Of a stretch of DNA of 64,000 bases, positions 1 to 8,198 are shown in pieces. Below the pieces are notes generated by a model. That model did no database searches. It saw only the letters and a program-made list of their open reading frames with translations, and was not told where the DNA came from. The stretch spans positions 472,895-536,894 of the forward strand of contig NZ_FYDE01000005.1 in NCBI RefSeq assembly GCF_900186535.1. The letters run 5' to 3'. Every line of letters starts with the position of its first letter. The first letter of the stretch is position 1. Origin of the DNA: Marasmitruncus massiliensis (GTDB taxonomy: Bacteria; Bacillota; Clostridia; Oscillospirales; Ruminococcaceae). A program made the translations under genes and the position numbers.

Positions 1-867
1 TTCAGCGGTTTCCACCAAAAGTTTCTGCTGTTCCGGAGTCAGGCTGTTAAAAAAGTCTGTGCCCACTGTCCAGGTTGTAAAATTCTTTACATGTCCGTCC
101 AGAACAAGATATTTTGCAACTTCCTGGAATTTTCCGTTATAAAGAACCGGCAGCGGATTTTCCAGCCCGTCAATGGTTCCCTGCTGTAACGCGGTATAAA
201 CATCTCCCAGCGCCATAGGGGTAGGGGTTGCACCAAGAACATCGAAGCCCTTTATGAAGATAATGCTGTTCGCAACACGGATCTTCATTCCCTTTAAGTC
301 ATCCGGAGTATGTACCGGCTTTTTCGTCAGGGTGTGCCGTTCGCCATAAACCCAGTTGGATGCCAGTATTTTCAGCCCCGCATCCTCGAGCTTTTTACTT
401 TGCTCCTGATACCAGTCGCTCTTTGTCAGCTTCCAGCATTCGTCCCAGGAATCGAAAAGATAAGGGCCAAAGACGATTCCGAAATCAGGAACGCCACGCT
501 CTGCGTAAAACGCACCGTCCGCTATGGTGCATACCGGTGCACCTGCAAGCATCTGGTCGATCAGATCGGTTTTACTTCCCAGCTGGCTGGAAGGAAACAG
601 CTCGACTTTCATGGACCCGCCGCTTTTTTCTTCCAGAAGCTTTTTCCACTCGTTGCATGCAAGGTCAATCGGTTCGCCAGGATTATTCTCATACGCAATT
701 TGCAGCAGGACGGGCTCGGCCCCTTCCGCCGCCGACTGGCTGGCAGAGGATGGCTGCTGCTGTGAAGAAGACGCGGAGGATGCCGGCTTGGAACCGCAGG
801 CACTCAATAAACCGGCAGTCAATGAGATTGCCAAAACAGAAGACAAGAATGCTTTTAATTTCATAGT
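1..867 (-). CDS. TRAP transporter substrate-binding protein, DctP family (3' end beyond window)
   Basis: This is the extracytoplasmic solute receptor of a tripartite ATP-independent periplasmic (TRAP) transporter. Reading from the ATG at 867, the protein opens with a lipoprotein signal peptide (MKLKAFLSSS..., lipobox LLSACGS), then a Ser/Gln/Ala-rich linker. The DctP fold follows: LQIAYENNPGEP, the RVANS segment and an ALGDVYTALQQGTIDGLENP stretch typical of the family. The frame stays open for 289 codons to the window edge, so the C-terminus and any DctQM permease genes lie to the left. It is 28 bases downstream of the alcohol dehydrogenase on the same strand and probably co-transcribed with it. 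The neighbours suggest a sugar acid as ligand, which is inference. Confidence 0.9.
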
Positions 868-895
868 TTCTCCTCACTTTCAATAGCTGGTGATG

Positions 896-1915
896 TCATT
901 CCATGGTTATAACGGCTTTAAAGACTTCTCCTCCTTTAGAAATCCATTCTTCAAGAGCTTCTTTTGATTGATTAAAAGAAGCTTCATGGGTAATAAATCG
1001 TTCCGGGAACAGCTTTTTCTGGGCAATGCAGTCGATCACATATAAGAAATCTTCCCTGCGGGCACCACGGCTCCCAACCAATTCTGCCTCACGCTTATGA
1101 AAATCCAGATGGCGGAAGGTCAGATCAGCCTGCCAGATTCCAACATATACCATGCGTCCGCCCTGGCAGAGGTTTTGAATGTTGGCCTCCATTGAACGGT
1201 TGTTTCCTGTTGAATCAATAATTTTATCAGGGAAATCACCGTTTGTTAACTCGGCAAGCAAATTGCGATAGTCAGATGCAAGCGGATTGAGCGGCTGTTC
1301 ATATCCAAAGCGTTCTTTTACAAATGCTCTTCGCTTTTCATCTGTATCAGCGATTAACACACGGGCGCCATAGGTTTTCGCTATTTCTGCCGCGCCCAGA
1401 CCAATTGGTCCGGCCCCTGCTACAAGCACCGTTTCTCCCGGGTGTATTTGCGCTCTCCAGACCGCATGCGCGCTGATTGCAAGAGGCTCAATCACAGCCG
1501 CAGCACGCGCATCCATTCCATCCGGTATTTTAATTAAGTGCGAAATGGGGGCAGTGATATATTCTGCCATTGCGCCGTCCTTATGAACACCGTAAACAGT
1601 CAGATCTTCACAGCAGTTGCTTTTTCCTTTTCGGCACGCTATGCAGTGTCCGCAATTTAAATATGGTATCAGTACAACCCGATCACCCGGCAGAAATCCA
1701 CCATCGGCAGGAGCTTCAGCAATTTCACCGCAAACTTCATGCCCCATCACGCGCGGATAGGTAAGAAGTGCGTTTTCTCCTTTATAGGAATGAATATCGG
1801 ATCCGCAGACACTGACTGCGATTACACGAATCAGGGCTTCCTGCTCTCCCCTGACTGGCTTGTCATATTCCGCCATTTCAAGCTGATATTTCTCTTTCAG
1901 CAATAAAGCTTTCAT
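896..1915 (-). CDS. zinc-dependent alcohol/polyol dehydrogenase (MDR family)
   Basis: A medium-chain dehydrogenase/reductase of 339 residues. It shows the catalytic-zinc Cys in CGSDIHSY, the GHEVCGE zinc signature, a structural-zinc lobe with clustered cysteines (NCGHCIACRKGKSNCC) and a Rossmann motif VAGAGPIGLGAAE. Its overall shape resembles sorbitol, L-gulonate 5- and L-galactonate 5-dehydrogenases. It probably oxidises a secondary hydroxyl of a sugar acid or polyol with NAD. The start at 1915 is chosen over an upstream ATG at 2005 because GGGAGGG lies just before it. A TGATATATTTGA operator at 1931 overlaps the leader. The gene is divergent from the GntR regulator and leads into the TRAP binding protein. 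The exact substrate is not deducible. Confidence 0.88.
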   Translation of the reverse strand: MKALLLKEKYQLEMAEYDKPVRGEQEALIRVIAVSVCGSDIHSYKGENALLTYPRVMGHEVCGEIAEAPADGGFLPGDRVVLIPYLNCGHCIACRKGKSNCCEDLTVYGVHKDGAMAEYITAPISHLIKIPDGMDARAAAVIEPLAISAHAVWRAQIHPGETVLVAGAGPIGLGAAEIAKTYGARVLIADTDEKRRAFVKERFGYEQPLNPLASDYRNLLAELTNGDFPDKIIDSTGNNRSMEANIQNLCQGGRMVYVGIWQADLTFRHLDFHKREAELVGSRGARREDFLYVIDCIAQKKLFPERFITHEASFNQSKEALEEWISKGGEVFKAVITME

Positions 1916-1930
1916 TTTTTCCCTCCCGAT

Positions 1931-1942
1931 TGATATATTTGA
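1931..1942. promoter_or_regulatory. putative GntR operator, copy 1
   Basis: TGATATATTTGA directly upstream of the dehydrogenase ribosome binding site. It is one of five near-identical sites around the first GntR locus. A repressor bound here would block transcription of the dehydrogenase-TRAP operon. The assignment rests on repetition and position only. Confidence 0.55.
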
Positions 1943-2046
1943 TTCATTTTTCAAAATGTTAAAAATTGTAACATTATAGATGATTCGCAACCTGATTTGC
2001 TGCAAAATGCATAAATTATTCTGGATTTACTAAGTTTTAAAAATAT

Positions 2047-2058
2047 CTGATATATTAG
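2047..2058. promoter_or_regulatory. putative GntR operator, copy 2
   Basis: CTGATATATTAG sits within the near-palindrome ATCTGATATATTAGAT (2045-2060), in the divergent region between the dehydrogenase and the GntR gene. It is the most symmetrical of the five copies. Confidence 0.6.
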
Positions 2059-2173
2059 ATTGCCTCTATTCTATCATCCCGTTTATTCAAATTCAATATC
2101 CAAGTTGCTGTTTTTTCATTTCTCTTTTTGTTTATGATTGCTATTTTATCAATTTCTGCTATACTATTCTTAT

Positions 2174-2185
2174 CTGATATATTTG
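2174..2185. promoter_or_regulatory. putative GntR operator, copy 3 (autoregulatory)
   Basis: CTGATATATTTG lies 16 bases before the GntR start codon and immediately upstream of its GGAGGGG ribosome binding site. Binding here would give autoregulation. Confidence 0.55.
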
Positions 2186-2201
2186 CCGGAGGGGATCAGT
2201 T

Positions 2202-2867
2202 ATGGAGGCAGCTGCCAATCTGAAAGATACCGCTTATAAGTTTATAAAAGACAAGGTGCTTAACTGCGAGTTCTACCCCGGACAGGAAATCAGTGAAAAA
2301 CAGATCGCCGAGACTATCGGGGCTGGCCGTACGCCCGTAAGGGAAGCCCTGCTGATGCTGCAAAAAGAAAACCTGATCGAAATCTATCCGCGAAGCAGCA
2401 CCCGTGTAAAACGAATCCTCCCGGAAGAGACTGCTCAAACCTATCAGATACGCAAGCTGATTGAGCCTACTGTCGCAATAAAATATAAGAACCAAATGAA
2501 CAGCATCATACTTTTGAATTTTGAAAAACGATTCGATGAAATGAAGCATCGCACAAATCTGGAGGATGAACGGCAGTTTTATTCGTTGGATATAGAATTT
2601 CATCAATTTATCGTAGACACGCCCGGTAATGCCCGCCTTTCGCGTTATTTCCATGAGCTCATGCAGGATACCTATCGCGTAGGAATTTTAAGCATGCTTC
2701 AGCACCGCAACTCGACCCGTCAGGAAACCCTGTCTGAACACCGGCGCATCATCCGTGCAATCCTTATGGAAGATGACCGCGAGATTGAGGCCGCCTTTGC
2801 AGAACATATTAACCATTCCTTACTTTCGTCTCTCGAAACCCTGAAGTATGAGGAAAATCCGGATTAA
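2202..2867 (+). CDS. GntR family regulator, FadR/FCD subfamily
   Basis: A 221-residue repressor-type regulator. An N-terminal winged helix (about residues 5-75) contains the GntR signature GRTPVREALLMLQKENLIEI, followed by an all-helical FCD ligand-binding domain (about 90-215) with His residues that in this family often hold a metal for carboxylate ligands. Start ATG follows GGAGGGG at 2188. It lies between a divergent dehydrogenase/TRAP operon and a convergent enolase-superfamily gene. It is clearly paralogous to the regulator at 61615 (shared GRTPVREALL, RKEN/QKEN and PRSS-RVK segments). The repeated TGATATAT sites around both genes are the likely operators. The effector is probably a sugar acid or a dehydratase product. 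Confidence 0.92.
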   Translation: MEAAANLKDTAYKFIKDKVLNCEFYPGQEISEKQIAETIGAGRTPVREALLMLQKENLIEIYPRSSTRVKRILPEETAQTYQIRKLIEPTVAIKYKNQMNSIILLNFEKRFDEMKHRTNLEDERQFYSLDIEFHQFIVDTPGNARLSRYFHELMQDTYRVGILSMLQHRNSTRQETLSEHRRIIRAILMEDDREIEAAFAEHINHSLLSSLETLKYEENPD

Positions 2868-2875
2868 GTTTCTTG

Positions 2876-2911
2876 AAAAAACCACGGTGGACAAGTTCCA
2901 CCGTGGTTTTT
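2876..2911. terminator. bidirectional rho-independent terminator
   Basis: A 10-bp perfect stem CCACGGTGGA/TCCACCGTGG with loop CAAGT, flanked by an A tract on the left and a T tract on the right. It serves the convergent GntR and enolase-superfamily genes. Confidence 0.9.
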
Positions 2912-2927
2912 CATCATATGACTCTTT

Positions 2928-4013
2928 TTATTGGATCGGATTGAGACATTCCTCTTTAAAGCTGAATCCCCAACCGGCGCCATCGCGCAAGATTGCATAA
3001 CCATTTTCAATACGCATGGTATTGTCGATGATTCCGTCGATCCAATCAAAGCTTTCTGCGCCGCATGGATTTGCAATTGTTGCAAGCAAAGGCACATCAT
3101 AGTCCTTATAATAATGCGGCAGGCAGGGGATATGATAGGCATTTGCAAGTGCCGCGGATTCACGCCATGCCTCCACACCGCCAATTCGGATGATATCCGG
3201 CTGCCAAAGATCAAGCGCATTGCGGCGAATGAGGTCAAGCAGGGCGGTATCGCTGTATTCGCGTTCGCCCATTGCCAGACTGATGCCGGTTTTTGCGCGG
3301 ACTGTTTCATAGCCGGCAAAGTCTGTATTTGCGACTGGCTCCTCAAACCAGTGGATGCCGATGTCTTTGGCAAGGTTCGAGAGTTTAATTGCGCTTGGAA
3401 CATCCATTCCCTGGTTGGCGTCGATCATGATGCGCATGGAATCTCCAATCGCTTCACGCACCATACGCATCCTGCGCAGATCGCGCTCCATATCAGGGCT
3501 CCCCACTTTTACCTTAACTGCGGTGAAACCGCGTGCTTTATACCGGCAGACCTCGTCAAGCAATTCTTCGTCGGTGTAATTGAGCCAGCCGCCGCTGCCA
3601 TATACCGGGATTTTTTTTCCGTTGCTTCCGAGCAGCTTCCAAATCGGCTGACCCAGCGTTTTTGCCCATGCATCCCACATTGCAACATTAGCGGCGGCCT
3701 GCGCCCAGCGCAAAAGACCGGGATTCCCAAAGTATTCGCATTCCGCCTCGTACAGCTGCTTCATGCGGATCACTTCATTCACTTCAAACCGGTTTTCTGT
3801 TAAAAAGCGCTTCAGGTCTTTGAGAGCTCCCTCAATTGCTTCGGGAGAATAATGGAAGCTTAGCAAATATCCCTGACCTTTGATTCCTTTTTCCGTGACC
3901 AGTTCCACGACGTAAAATTTGATATCTGAAATCTCATGGGTCGCATCGGCGATTGGCCGGCTCATTTTTGAAACCGCACTGTAAAGATGAATGTCTTTAA
4001 TATAATTTGACAT
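2928..4013 (-). CDS. mandelate racemase/muconate lactonizing enzyme family protein (acid-sugar dehydratase-like)
   Basis: A 361-residue enolase-superfamily enzyme. It has the N-terminal capping domain and a TIM barrel with KVKVG (catalytic Lys of the KxK motif), DANQ, WFEEP and MGERE (the three metal-binding acids) and LPHYYKDYD, whose His is the likely second catalytic base. That residue set matches the mandelate-racemase subgroup, most of whose bacterial members dehydrate aldonic or aldaric acids to 2-keto-3-deoxy acids. Substrate cannot be told from the sequence. It is convergent with the GntR gene and is preceded by two operator-like sites at 4054 and 4172. Start ATG has a modest GGGG ribosome binding site. 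Confidence 0.9.
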   Translation of the reverse strand: MSNYIKDIHLYSAVSKMSRPIADATHEISDIKFYVVELVTEKGIKGQGYLLSFHYSPEAIEGALKDLKRFLTENRFEVNEVIRMKQLYEAECEYFGNPGLLRWAQAAANVAMWDAWAKTLGQPIWKLLGSNGKKIPVYGSGGWLNYTDEELLDEVCRYKARGFTAVKVKVGSPDMERDLRRMRMVREAIGDSMRIMIDANQGMDVPSAIKLSNLAKDIGIHWFEEPVANTDFAGYETVRAKTGISLAMGEREYSDTALLDLIRRNALDLWQPDIIRIGGVEAWRESAALANAYHIPCLPHYYKDYDVPLLATIANPCGAESFDWIDGIIDNTMRIENGYAILRDGAGWGFSFKEECLNPIQ

Positions 4014-4053
4014 ATGAAACCCCTTCTTGCTGTATAATCCAGTTCCTTTCCTT

Positions 4054-4065
4054 CTAATATATCAG
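4054..4065. promoter_or_regulatory. putative GntR operator, copy 4
   Basis: CTAATATATCAG, the reverse complement of copy 2, lies 41 bases upstream of the enolase-superfamily start codon. It supports common control with the dehydrogenase operon. Confidence 0.6.
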
Positions 4066-4171
4066 ATGATTGTATTATAACATGGCGTTTTCAAAAAAAC
4101 AAGCTATATTGAGCGGGATAATTGCAATAATGTGATATTTGATTCTCTTTTTCAAAATAAAAAGCCAAAAT

Positions 4172-4183
4172 CAAATATATCAG
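4172..4183. promoter_or_regulatory. putative GntR operator, copy 5
   Basis: CAAATATATCAG, the reverse complement of copy 3, is 118 bases upstream of copy 4. The pair upstream of one gene could allow looping or dimer-of-dimers binding, which is inference. Confidence 0.5.
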
Positions 4184-4281
4184 TGAAATTTTCTTGATTC
4201 AGGTTACTTCACCGTAAAATTCACCGCATAGTATTCTTATCAGAATAAAAATTAAGGAAAAAGACAGGGCTTTAAGAAACC

Positions 4282-4310
4282 TTGACAAAAAGCAAGGCCT
4301 GCATGATAAT
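4282..4310 (+). promoter_or_regulatory. sigma-A promoter of the CsoR-like repressor gene
   Basis: TTGACA (4282-4287), 17-base spacer, GATAAT (4305-4310). The start point would fall just before the GTACCCCTAATGGTATAT box. Confidence 0.85.
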
Positions 4311-4316
4311 ATACTT

Positions 4317-4334
4317 GTACCCCTAATGGTATAT
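4317..4334. promoter_or_regulatory. CsoR-type operator before the repressor gene
   Basis: GTACCCCTAATGGTATAT fits the TA-CCCC-N-GG(G)-TA dyad used by CsoR/RcnR/FrmR-family repressors. It lies over the expected transcription start, giving autorepression. Two related boxes precede the ATPase gene. Confidence 0.65.
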
Positions 4335-4347
4335 GGAGGCATCAAAA

Positions 4348-4623
4348 ATGAGACAATGCATGGACACTGAAAATCTGCATCGCCGCTTGAAAAAAATCAT
4401 CGGACAAGTGCAGGCGATTGACAGAATGGTGGAGGAGGATATTCCCTGTGAAGATGTGCTTGCTCAGATCAATGCGGCAAAGTCCGCATTGCATAAGGTG
4501 GGACAGGTTGTTTTGGAGGGACATATCAACCATTGTGTCAGAGATGGGATCGAGCATGGCGACGCGGATAAAACGATAGAGAACTTTACAAAAGCTGTGG
4601 AGCGTTTTGCCAATATGACTTGA
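4348..4623 (+). CDS. metal-sensing transcriptional repressor, CsoR/RcnR (DUF156) family
   Basis: An all-helical 91-residue repressor. The ATG at 4348 is preferred over the one at 4333 because GGAGG sits 8 bases before it. Counted from the upstream ATG, Cys39, His64 and Cys68 form the Cys-His-Cys pattern that binds Cu(I) in CsoR, but related sensors for other metals and formaldehyde share parts of it. LHRRLKKIIGQVQAIDRM is the DNA-contacting first helix. The gene has its own TTGACA/GATAAT promoter with an operator, and a terminator follows. It almost certainly controls the P-type ATPase downstream, whose promoter carries the same box. Confidence 0.88.
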   Translation: MRQCMDTENLHRRLKKIIGQVQAIDRMVEEDIPCEDVLAQINAAKSALHKVGQVVLEGHINHCVRDGIEHGDADKTIENFTKAVERFANMT

Positions 4624-4635
4624 TCTTTATATGGT

Positions 4636-4668
4636 AAAGCCAGCCGTGAACTCACGGCTGGCTTTTTT
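4636..4668 (+). terminator. rho-independent terminator after the CsoR-like gene
   Basis: Perfect 11-bp stem AGCCAGCCGTG/CACGGCTGGCT followed by a T6 run. It separates the repressor transcript from the ATPase, which has its own promoter. Confidence 0.92.
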
Positions 4669-4676
4669 GTGTTCAC

Positions 4677-4727
4677 TTGACAAGTGATACCCCTATAGGT
4701 ATAATGTACCTATACCCCCATGGGTAA
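4677..4727 (+). promoter_or_regulatory. metal-regulated promoter of the P-type ATPase with two CsoR-type operators
   Basis: Consensus TTGACA (4677), 17-base spacer, TATAAT (4700). The box GATACCCCTATAGGTATA (4686-4703) fills the spacer and overlaps the -10. A second box TATACCCCCATGGGTAA (4711-4727) covers the expected start point. An ideal promoter blocked by two repressor boxes implies a tight switch with strong induction. Confidence 0.85.
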
Positions 4728-4744
4728 AATAAAAGGAGGCAAAA

Positions 4745-6616
4745 ATGCAGAAATTAGAGAAATTTTTGGAATGGGGCGGTACCCCGAAGAAGATTTTCTG
4801 TTTGGCGATTTCCGGGCTTGCATTGCTGGCAAGTATCTTTGATCTTGCGCCGCTTCCGTTCGACGCGGCGTGGGCCGCTATCATTTTGTGCGGCATTCCC
4901 ATTATTTTAGAAGCAATCATCGGTTTGGTAACCGCCTTTGACATCAAGGCAGATGTTCTGGTTTCCGTTGCGCTGATTGCCTCCGTCGTGATCGGAGAAG
5001 ACTTCGCCGCGGGTGAAGTGGCCTTCATTATGCAGCTGGGCGCTTTGCTGGAGGATTTGACAGTTGCGAAGGCACGGGCCGGAATTGAGAAACTGGTTCA
5101 TCTCACGCCGCGCACTGCCCGGAAAATTGACGGCGTAGCCGAACAGATCATTCCCGCAGAACAGGTGAATATCGGAGATATACTTCGCGTGCTTCCCGGC
5201 GAAACAGTTCCTGTGGACGGGGTGATTAAATCGGGGCAGACCTCTATCAATCAGGCTGTTATGACGGGTGAATCGTTGCCGGTGGACAAGGGCATTGGGG
5301 ATGAAGTATCCAGCGGCACAGTCAATCAATTCGGTTCTTTTGATATGCGGGCGACGAAAGTCGGAGAGGATAGTTCCATCCAGCGCATGATTCGGCTCGT
5401 TCAATCCGCAGACGCAGGAAAAGCGAAAATCGTAGGAGCAGCGGACAGGTGGGCCACCTGGATTGTTGTGGCCGCCTTGAGCACAGCCGCGCTGACCTGG
5501 CTGATCACAGGGGAAGTTATTCGGGCGGTTACGATTTTGGTTGTATTTTGCCCCTGTTCTCTCGTTCTGGCCACCCCCACCGCTATTATGGCCGCCATAG
5601 GAAATGCCACGAAACACGGTTTTCTTGTCCGGGAAGGCGACGCATTGGAGCGATTGGCATCTGTAGCGAAAATCACCTTTGACAAAACGGGGACCCTGAC
5701 TTATGGAACACCGCAAGTCGTTGCAGTCCACAGCTTTCTTCCCGATATTCCGGAACAGGAGATTTATACTTACGCGGCCTGTGCTGAAGCCCGTTCGGAA
5801 CATCCGCTTGGGAAAGCAATTGTCCGCTGTTACCGGACTTTAAACCAGAAGGATATTATACAAGCGGAGCAATTTCAGATGCTGCCCGGGCGCGGCGTGC
5901 GGGCTATTGTAACAGGAAAAGAAATTGTTGCCGGAAATTTTGAACTGCTCTCTGGCCAGAACATCGCTGTGTCCCCGCAGGATGCGGCAGAGGCGAAAAA
6001 GTATATAGACGATGGCTGCACGGTCATATATCTGTCCATCGGGCAAAAGCTGTCCGGCTTTCTCGCACTGGCAGATACATTGCGGCGGGAAGCCACAGAA
6101 ATGATCGCCGCGGTGAAAACAGCGGGTGTTGCGCCTGTCTTGCTGACCGGCGACCATGAGAACGCGGCAAAACATATCGCGGGACAGCTTCAAATCAACG
6201 AAGTACACGCAAACTGCCTGCCGGAAGATAAGCTGAACTGGATCGATGCATATCAGCAGGAACACAAGCAGGTTTGCATGATTGGAGACGGCATCAATGA
6301 CGCACCTGCATTGAAAAAAGCCTTTGTCGGAATTGCGATGGGTAGGATTGGGAGCGATATCGCGATAGACGCGGCGGATGTTGTGCTGGTCAGTGATGAT
6401 ATTAAAGAACTCCCGCATTTGATGTACCTTGCAAAGAAAATGATGGCGACAATCAAGTGCAACCTCACGTTTTCCATGACCTTAAATTTTGCTGCAATCA
6501 TTTTGGCTATGGTCGGGATTTTAAACCCTGTCGTAGGCGCACTGGTACATAACGCGGGTTCCGTTCTTGTTATTCTCAACTCGGCTTTTTTATTAAAATG
6601 GAGAAAAAAGAAATGA
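4745..6616 (+). CDS. heavy-metal-transporting P1B-type ATPase
   Basis: A 623-residue membrane metal pump. Motifs in order: TGES (174-177, actuator), CPC in the transport helix (FCPCSLVLATP, 269-271), phosphorylated Asp in DKTGT (313-317), HP in SEHPLG (353-354), and GDGINDAPAL near residue 518. There is no N-terminal GMTCxxC metal-binding domain. The last helices read VHNAGSVLVILNS, with Asn where Zn/Cd pumps usually have Asp and without the Tyr-Asn/Met-Ser-Ser set of copper pumps, so the metal is unresolved (Cu, Zn, Co, Ni, Mn or Fe possible). AAAAGGAGG precedes the start. Regulation by the adjacent CsoR-type protein is strongly indicated. Confidence 0.9.
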   Translation: MQKLEKFLEWGGTPKKIFCLAISGLALLASIFDLAPLPFDAAWAAIILCGIPIILEAIIGLVTAFDIKADVLVSVALIASVVIGEDFAAGEVAFIMQLGALLEDLTVAKARAGIEKLVHLTPRTARKIDGVAEQIIPAEQVNIGDILRVLPGETVPVDGVIKSGQTSINQAVMTGESLPVDKGIGDEVSSGTVNQFGSFDMRATKVGEDSSIQRMIRLVQSADAGKAKIVGAADRWATWIVVAALSTAALTWLITGEVIRAVTILVVFCPCSLVLATPTAIMAAIGNATKHGFLVREGDALERLASVAKITFDKTGTLTYGTPQVVAVHSFLPDIPEQEIYTYAACAEARSEHPLGKAIVRCYRTLNQKDIIQAEQFQMLPGRGVRAIVTGKEIVAGNFELLSGQNIAVSPQDAAEAKKYIDDGCTVIYLSIGQKLSGFLALADTLRREATEMIAAVKTAGVAPVLLTGDHENAAKHIAGQLQINEVHANCLPEDKLNWIDAYQQEHKQVCMIGDGINDAPALKKAFVGIAMGRIGSDIAIDAADVVLVSDDIKELPHLMYLAKKMMATIKCNLTFSMTLNFAAIILAMVGILNPVVGALVHNAGSVLVILNSAFLLKWRKKK

Positions 6617-6705
6617 TGATCACAGCGGGGCATTGTTCAATCCACTGTTTCAATACGATAATAATAGCGAAAAGCTATTACGAATGACTCCTTTACCAAC
6701 GGAAG

Positions 6706-7677
6706 TTAATCAAGGAGCCGGTTTCCAAAGACAAATAACCCCCGTTTGTAATCTTCTTCAAATTCATAAGATATTTCTATCTGAGGAACAGTATGTGGCG
6801 GAAAATTTTTGACGCTCTCTTTTCGGATTTCATCGATTTTTCCGGCTATAAGATCATTGCTATAGAGAATCATACGATCCGGATTTAAAATCGCTATATA
6901 AGAACCTAGTATTCTTGCATAATAATCAACAATATCCACATCTTTAAAATGAGTCTTTGCATATTCCAAATTATGTTCAATAGGGAGGTAATGCAGTTCT
7001 CCTGCAAAGGCAGATGTACCGTGCCAGGCGTGGCCGTCTATTACGACTCCGCCGCCAATTCCCATTTTCCCGAGATAAATGCAGACCACCGCCTTTTTCG
7101 GGGGACTACATCTCGCCCAGAACCCTGTAGATACAATTTGCATGTCTCCTTCCACCGCACATGGCAGACCTGAAATATTATTAAGATATGTGGACAGGTT
7201 TACGCCCCACAGCTCGCTGTATCCAAAGGATTTCTGAATAATGCCTCCGCAGACATTCGCAGCCAAACCCATTGTGATCGCTCCGAGCTGTGGGTAACGC
7301 GCCTGTATACGCCATATCAGCGTATCTATAGTTTTTAAAATTTCTGCTGCACAGAATTCATTCCCCTGTTCCACATTTTTTCCTGATAAGTCGCTTACAA
7401 ACCAATGCAACTCTTCCGCTTCCAAGTATAGAGACATTATCACCCTGTAAAGGGGATTTATCGCGTAAAGCTGTGCACAACGGCCTCCGGTTGAAGTCCC
7501 TACGCCTTTTTCTAACAGTTCCCCTGCGGAAAGCAAAGAATCTACAGCTCGGCTAATTGTCGGAAAGCTCAGCCCGGTTTCTCTTGCCAACGCGTTTTTA
7601 CTCATAGTTCCTTTGGCTTTCAAAGTATGCCGGATGACGCTTGTGTTGATATTTTTAAGCTCTCCTGCGTCTGCCAT
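6706..7677 (-). CDS. ROK family transcriptional regulator (NagC/XylR type)
   Basis: About 323 residues: an N-terminal winged helix (MSKNALARETGLSFPTISRA) followed by a sugar-kinase-like ROK domain with GIGGGVVIDG and a GELHYLP segment near the usual zinc/sugar site. Such proteins are sugar-responsive repressors or activators. The start at 7677 is chosen for the GGAG ribosome binding site six bases upstream. An ATG at 7698 is the alternative. It stands alone, convergent with the ATPase gene, so the target genes are not evident. The expected CxCGxxGC zinc motif of ROK proteins is not intact. Confidence 0.85.
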   Translation of the reverse strand: MADAGELKNINTSVIRHTLKAKGTMSKNALARETGLSFPTISRAVDSLLSAGELLEKGVGTSTGGRCAQLYAINPLYRVIMSLYLEAEELHWFVSDLSGKNVEQGNEFCAAEILKTIDTLIWRIQARYPQLGAITMGLAANVCGGIIQKSFGYSELWGVNLSTYLNNISGLPCAVEGDMQIVSTGFWARCSPPKKAVVCIYLGKMGIGGGVVIDGHAWHGTSAFAGELHYLPIEHNLEYAKTHFKDVDIVDYYARILGSYIAILNPDRMILYSNDLIAGKIDEIRKESVKNFPPHTVPQIEISYEFEEDYKRGLFVFGNRLLD

Positions 7678-7942
7678 AACCGCTCCATTTACAATCATAG
7701 TTTTTAATACTATGTTAATAAGTATCTGTTTTTATTATACGCCATTGAAAAAAGAATTGCAAGACTTCAACCATCTAAAAATTGATGAAATAATTACAAC
7801 AAAAAAAGTAACAACTAATGAGGCTGCTTTGTATGGCCGTAATGATTTATTGCAGCCGAATTTTGACCACATATCGGAGGGACGGTCGACTGGATGGCAT
7901 GATGGGCAAGCCCGGCAGTTCGGCGGTTGACATGAGTTGCAC

Positions 7943-8059
7943 ATTATGATTAGAGAATTATTTGCGGTCAGGCGTGAAAAAAGGCAGCTTGTGATACGTT
8001 CACAAACTGCCTGATGTTGGATAATCCCATAGTGCAGAGCCGCTGTCTATGGGAAAAGT
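7943..8059 (+). repeat. dispersed repeat, copy A (two hairpins), related to 25299-25411
   Basis: About 115 bases recur with roughly three-quarters identity at 25299-25411. Copy A holds one hairpin built on AGGCAGCTTGTG/CACAAACTGCCT and a second on CCCATAG/CTATGGG. In copy B the first part is the end of a small open frame (ERELSEVRRKKRQLV...). Here the frame is broken, ending after RRE-KRQLVIRSQTA. It could be the tail of a mobile or phage-derived gene plus its terminator. The rest of 7700-8453 shows only the inverted repeat at 8160 and the HelD leader. Confidence 0.6.
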
Positions 8060-8159
8060 ATCATTGCTCTTGCTTGATTTCTGGCAAGTATGACATCCGC
8101 AAAACTCCCGCAAATCAAGGCTTCCGCGTATGGGGGAAAAAATTATATTTTTTGATATA

Positions 8160-8198
8160 ACAAGCCCCGGCATACTGATATGGAATGCCGGGGCTTGT
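8160..8198. repeat. 14-bp perfect inverted repeat
   Basis: ACAAGCCCCGGCAT and its exact complement flank an 11-base spacer. There is no T tract after it on either strand, so it is not a clear terminator. It lies in a gene-free stretch, and a role as a structured RNA or a mobile-element end is possible. Confidence 0.5.
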
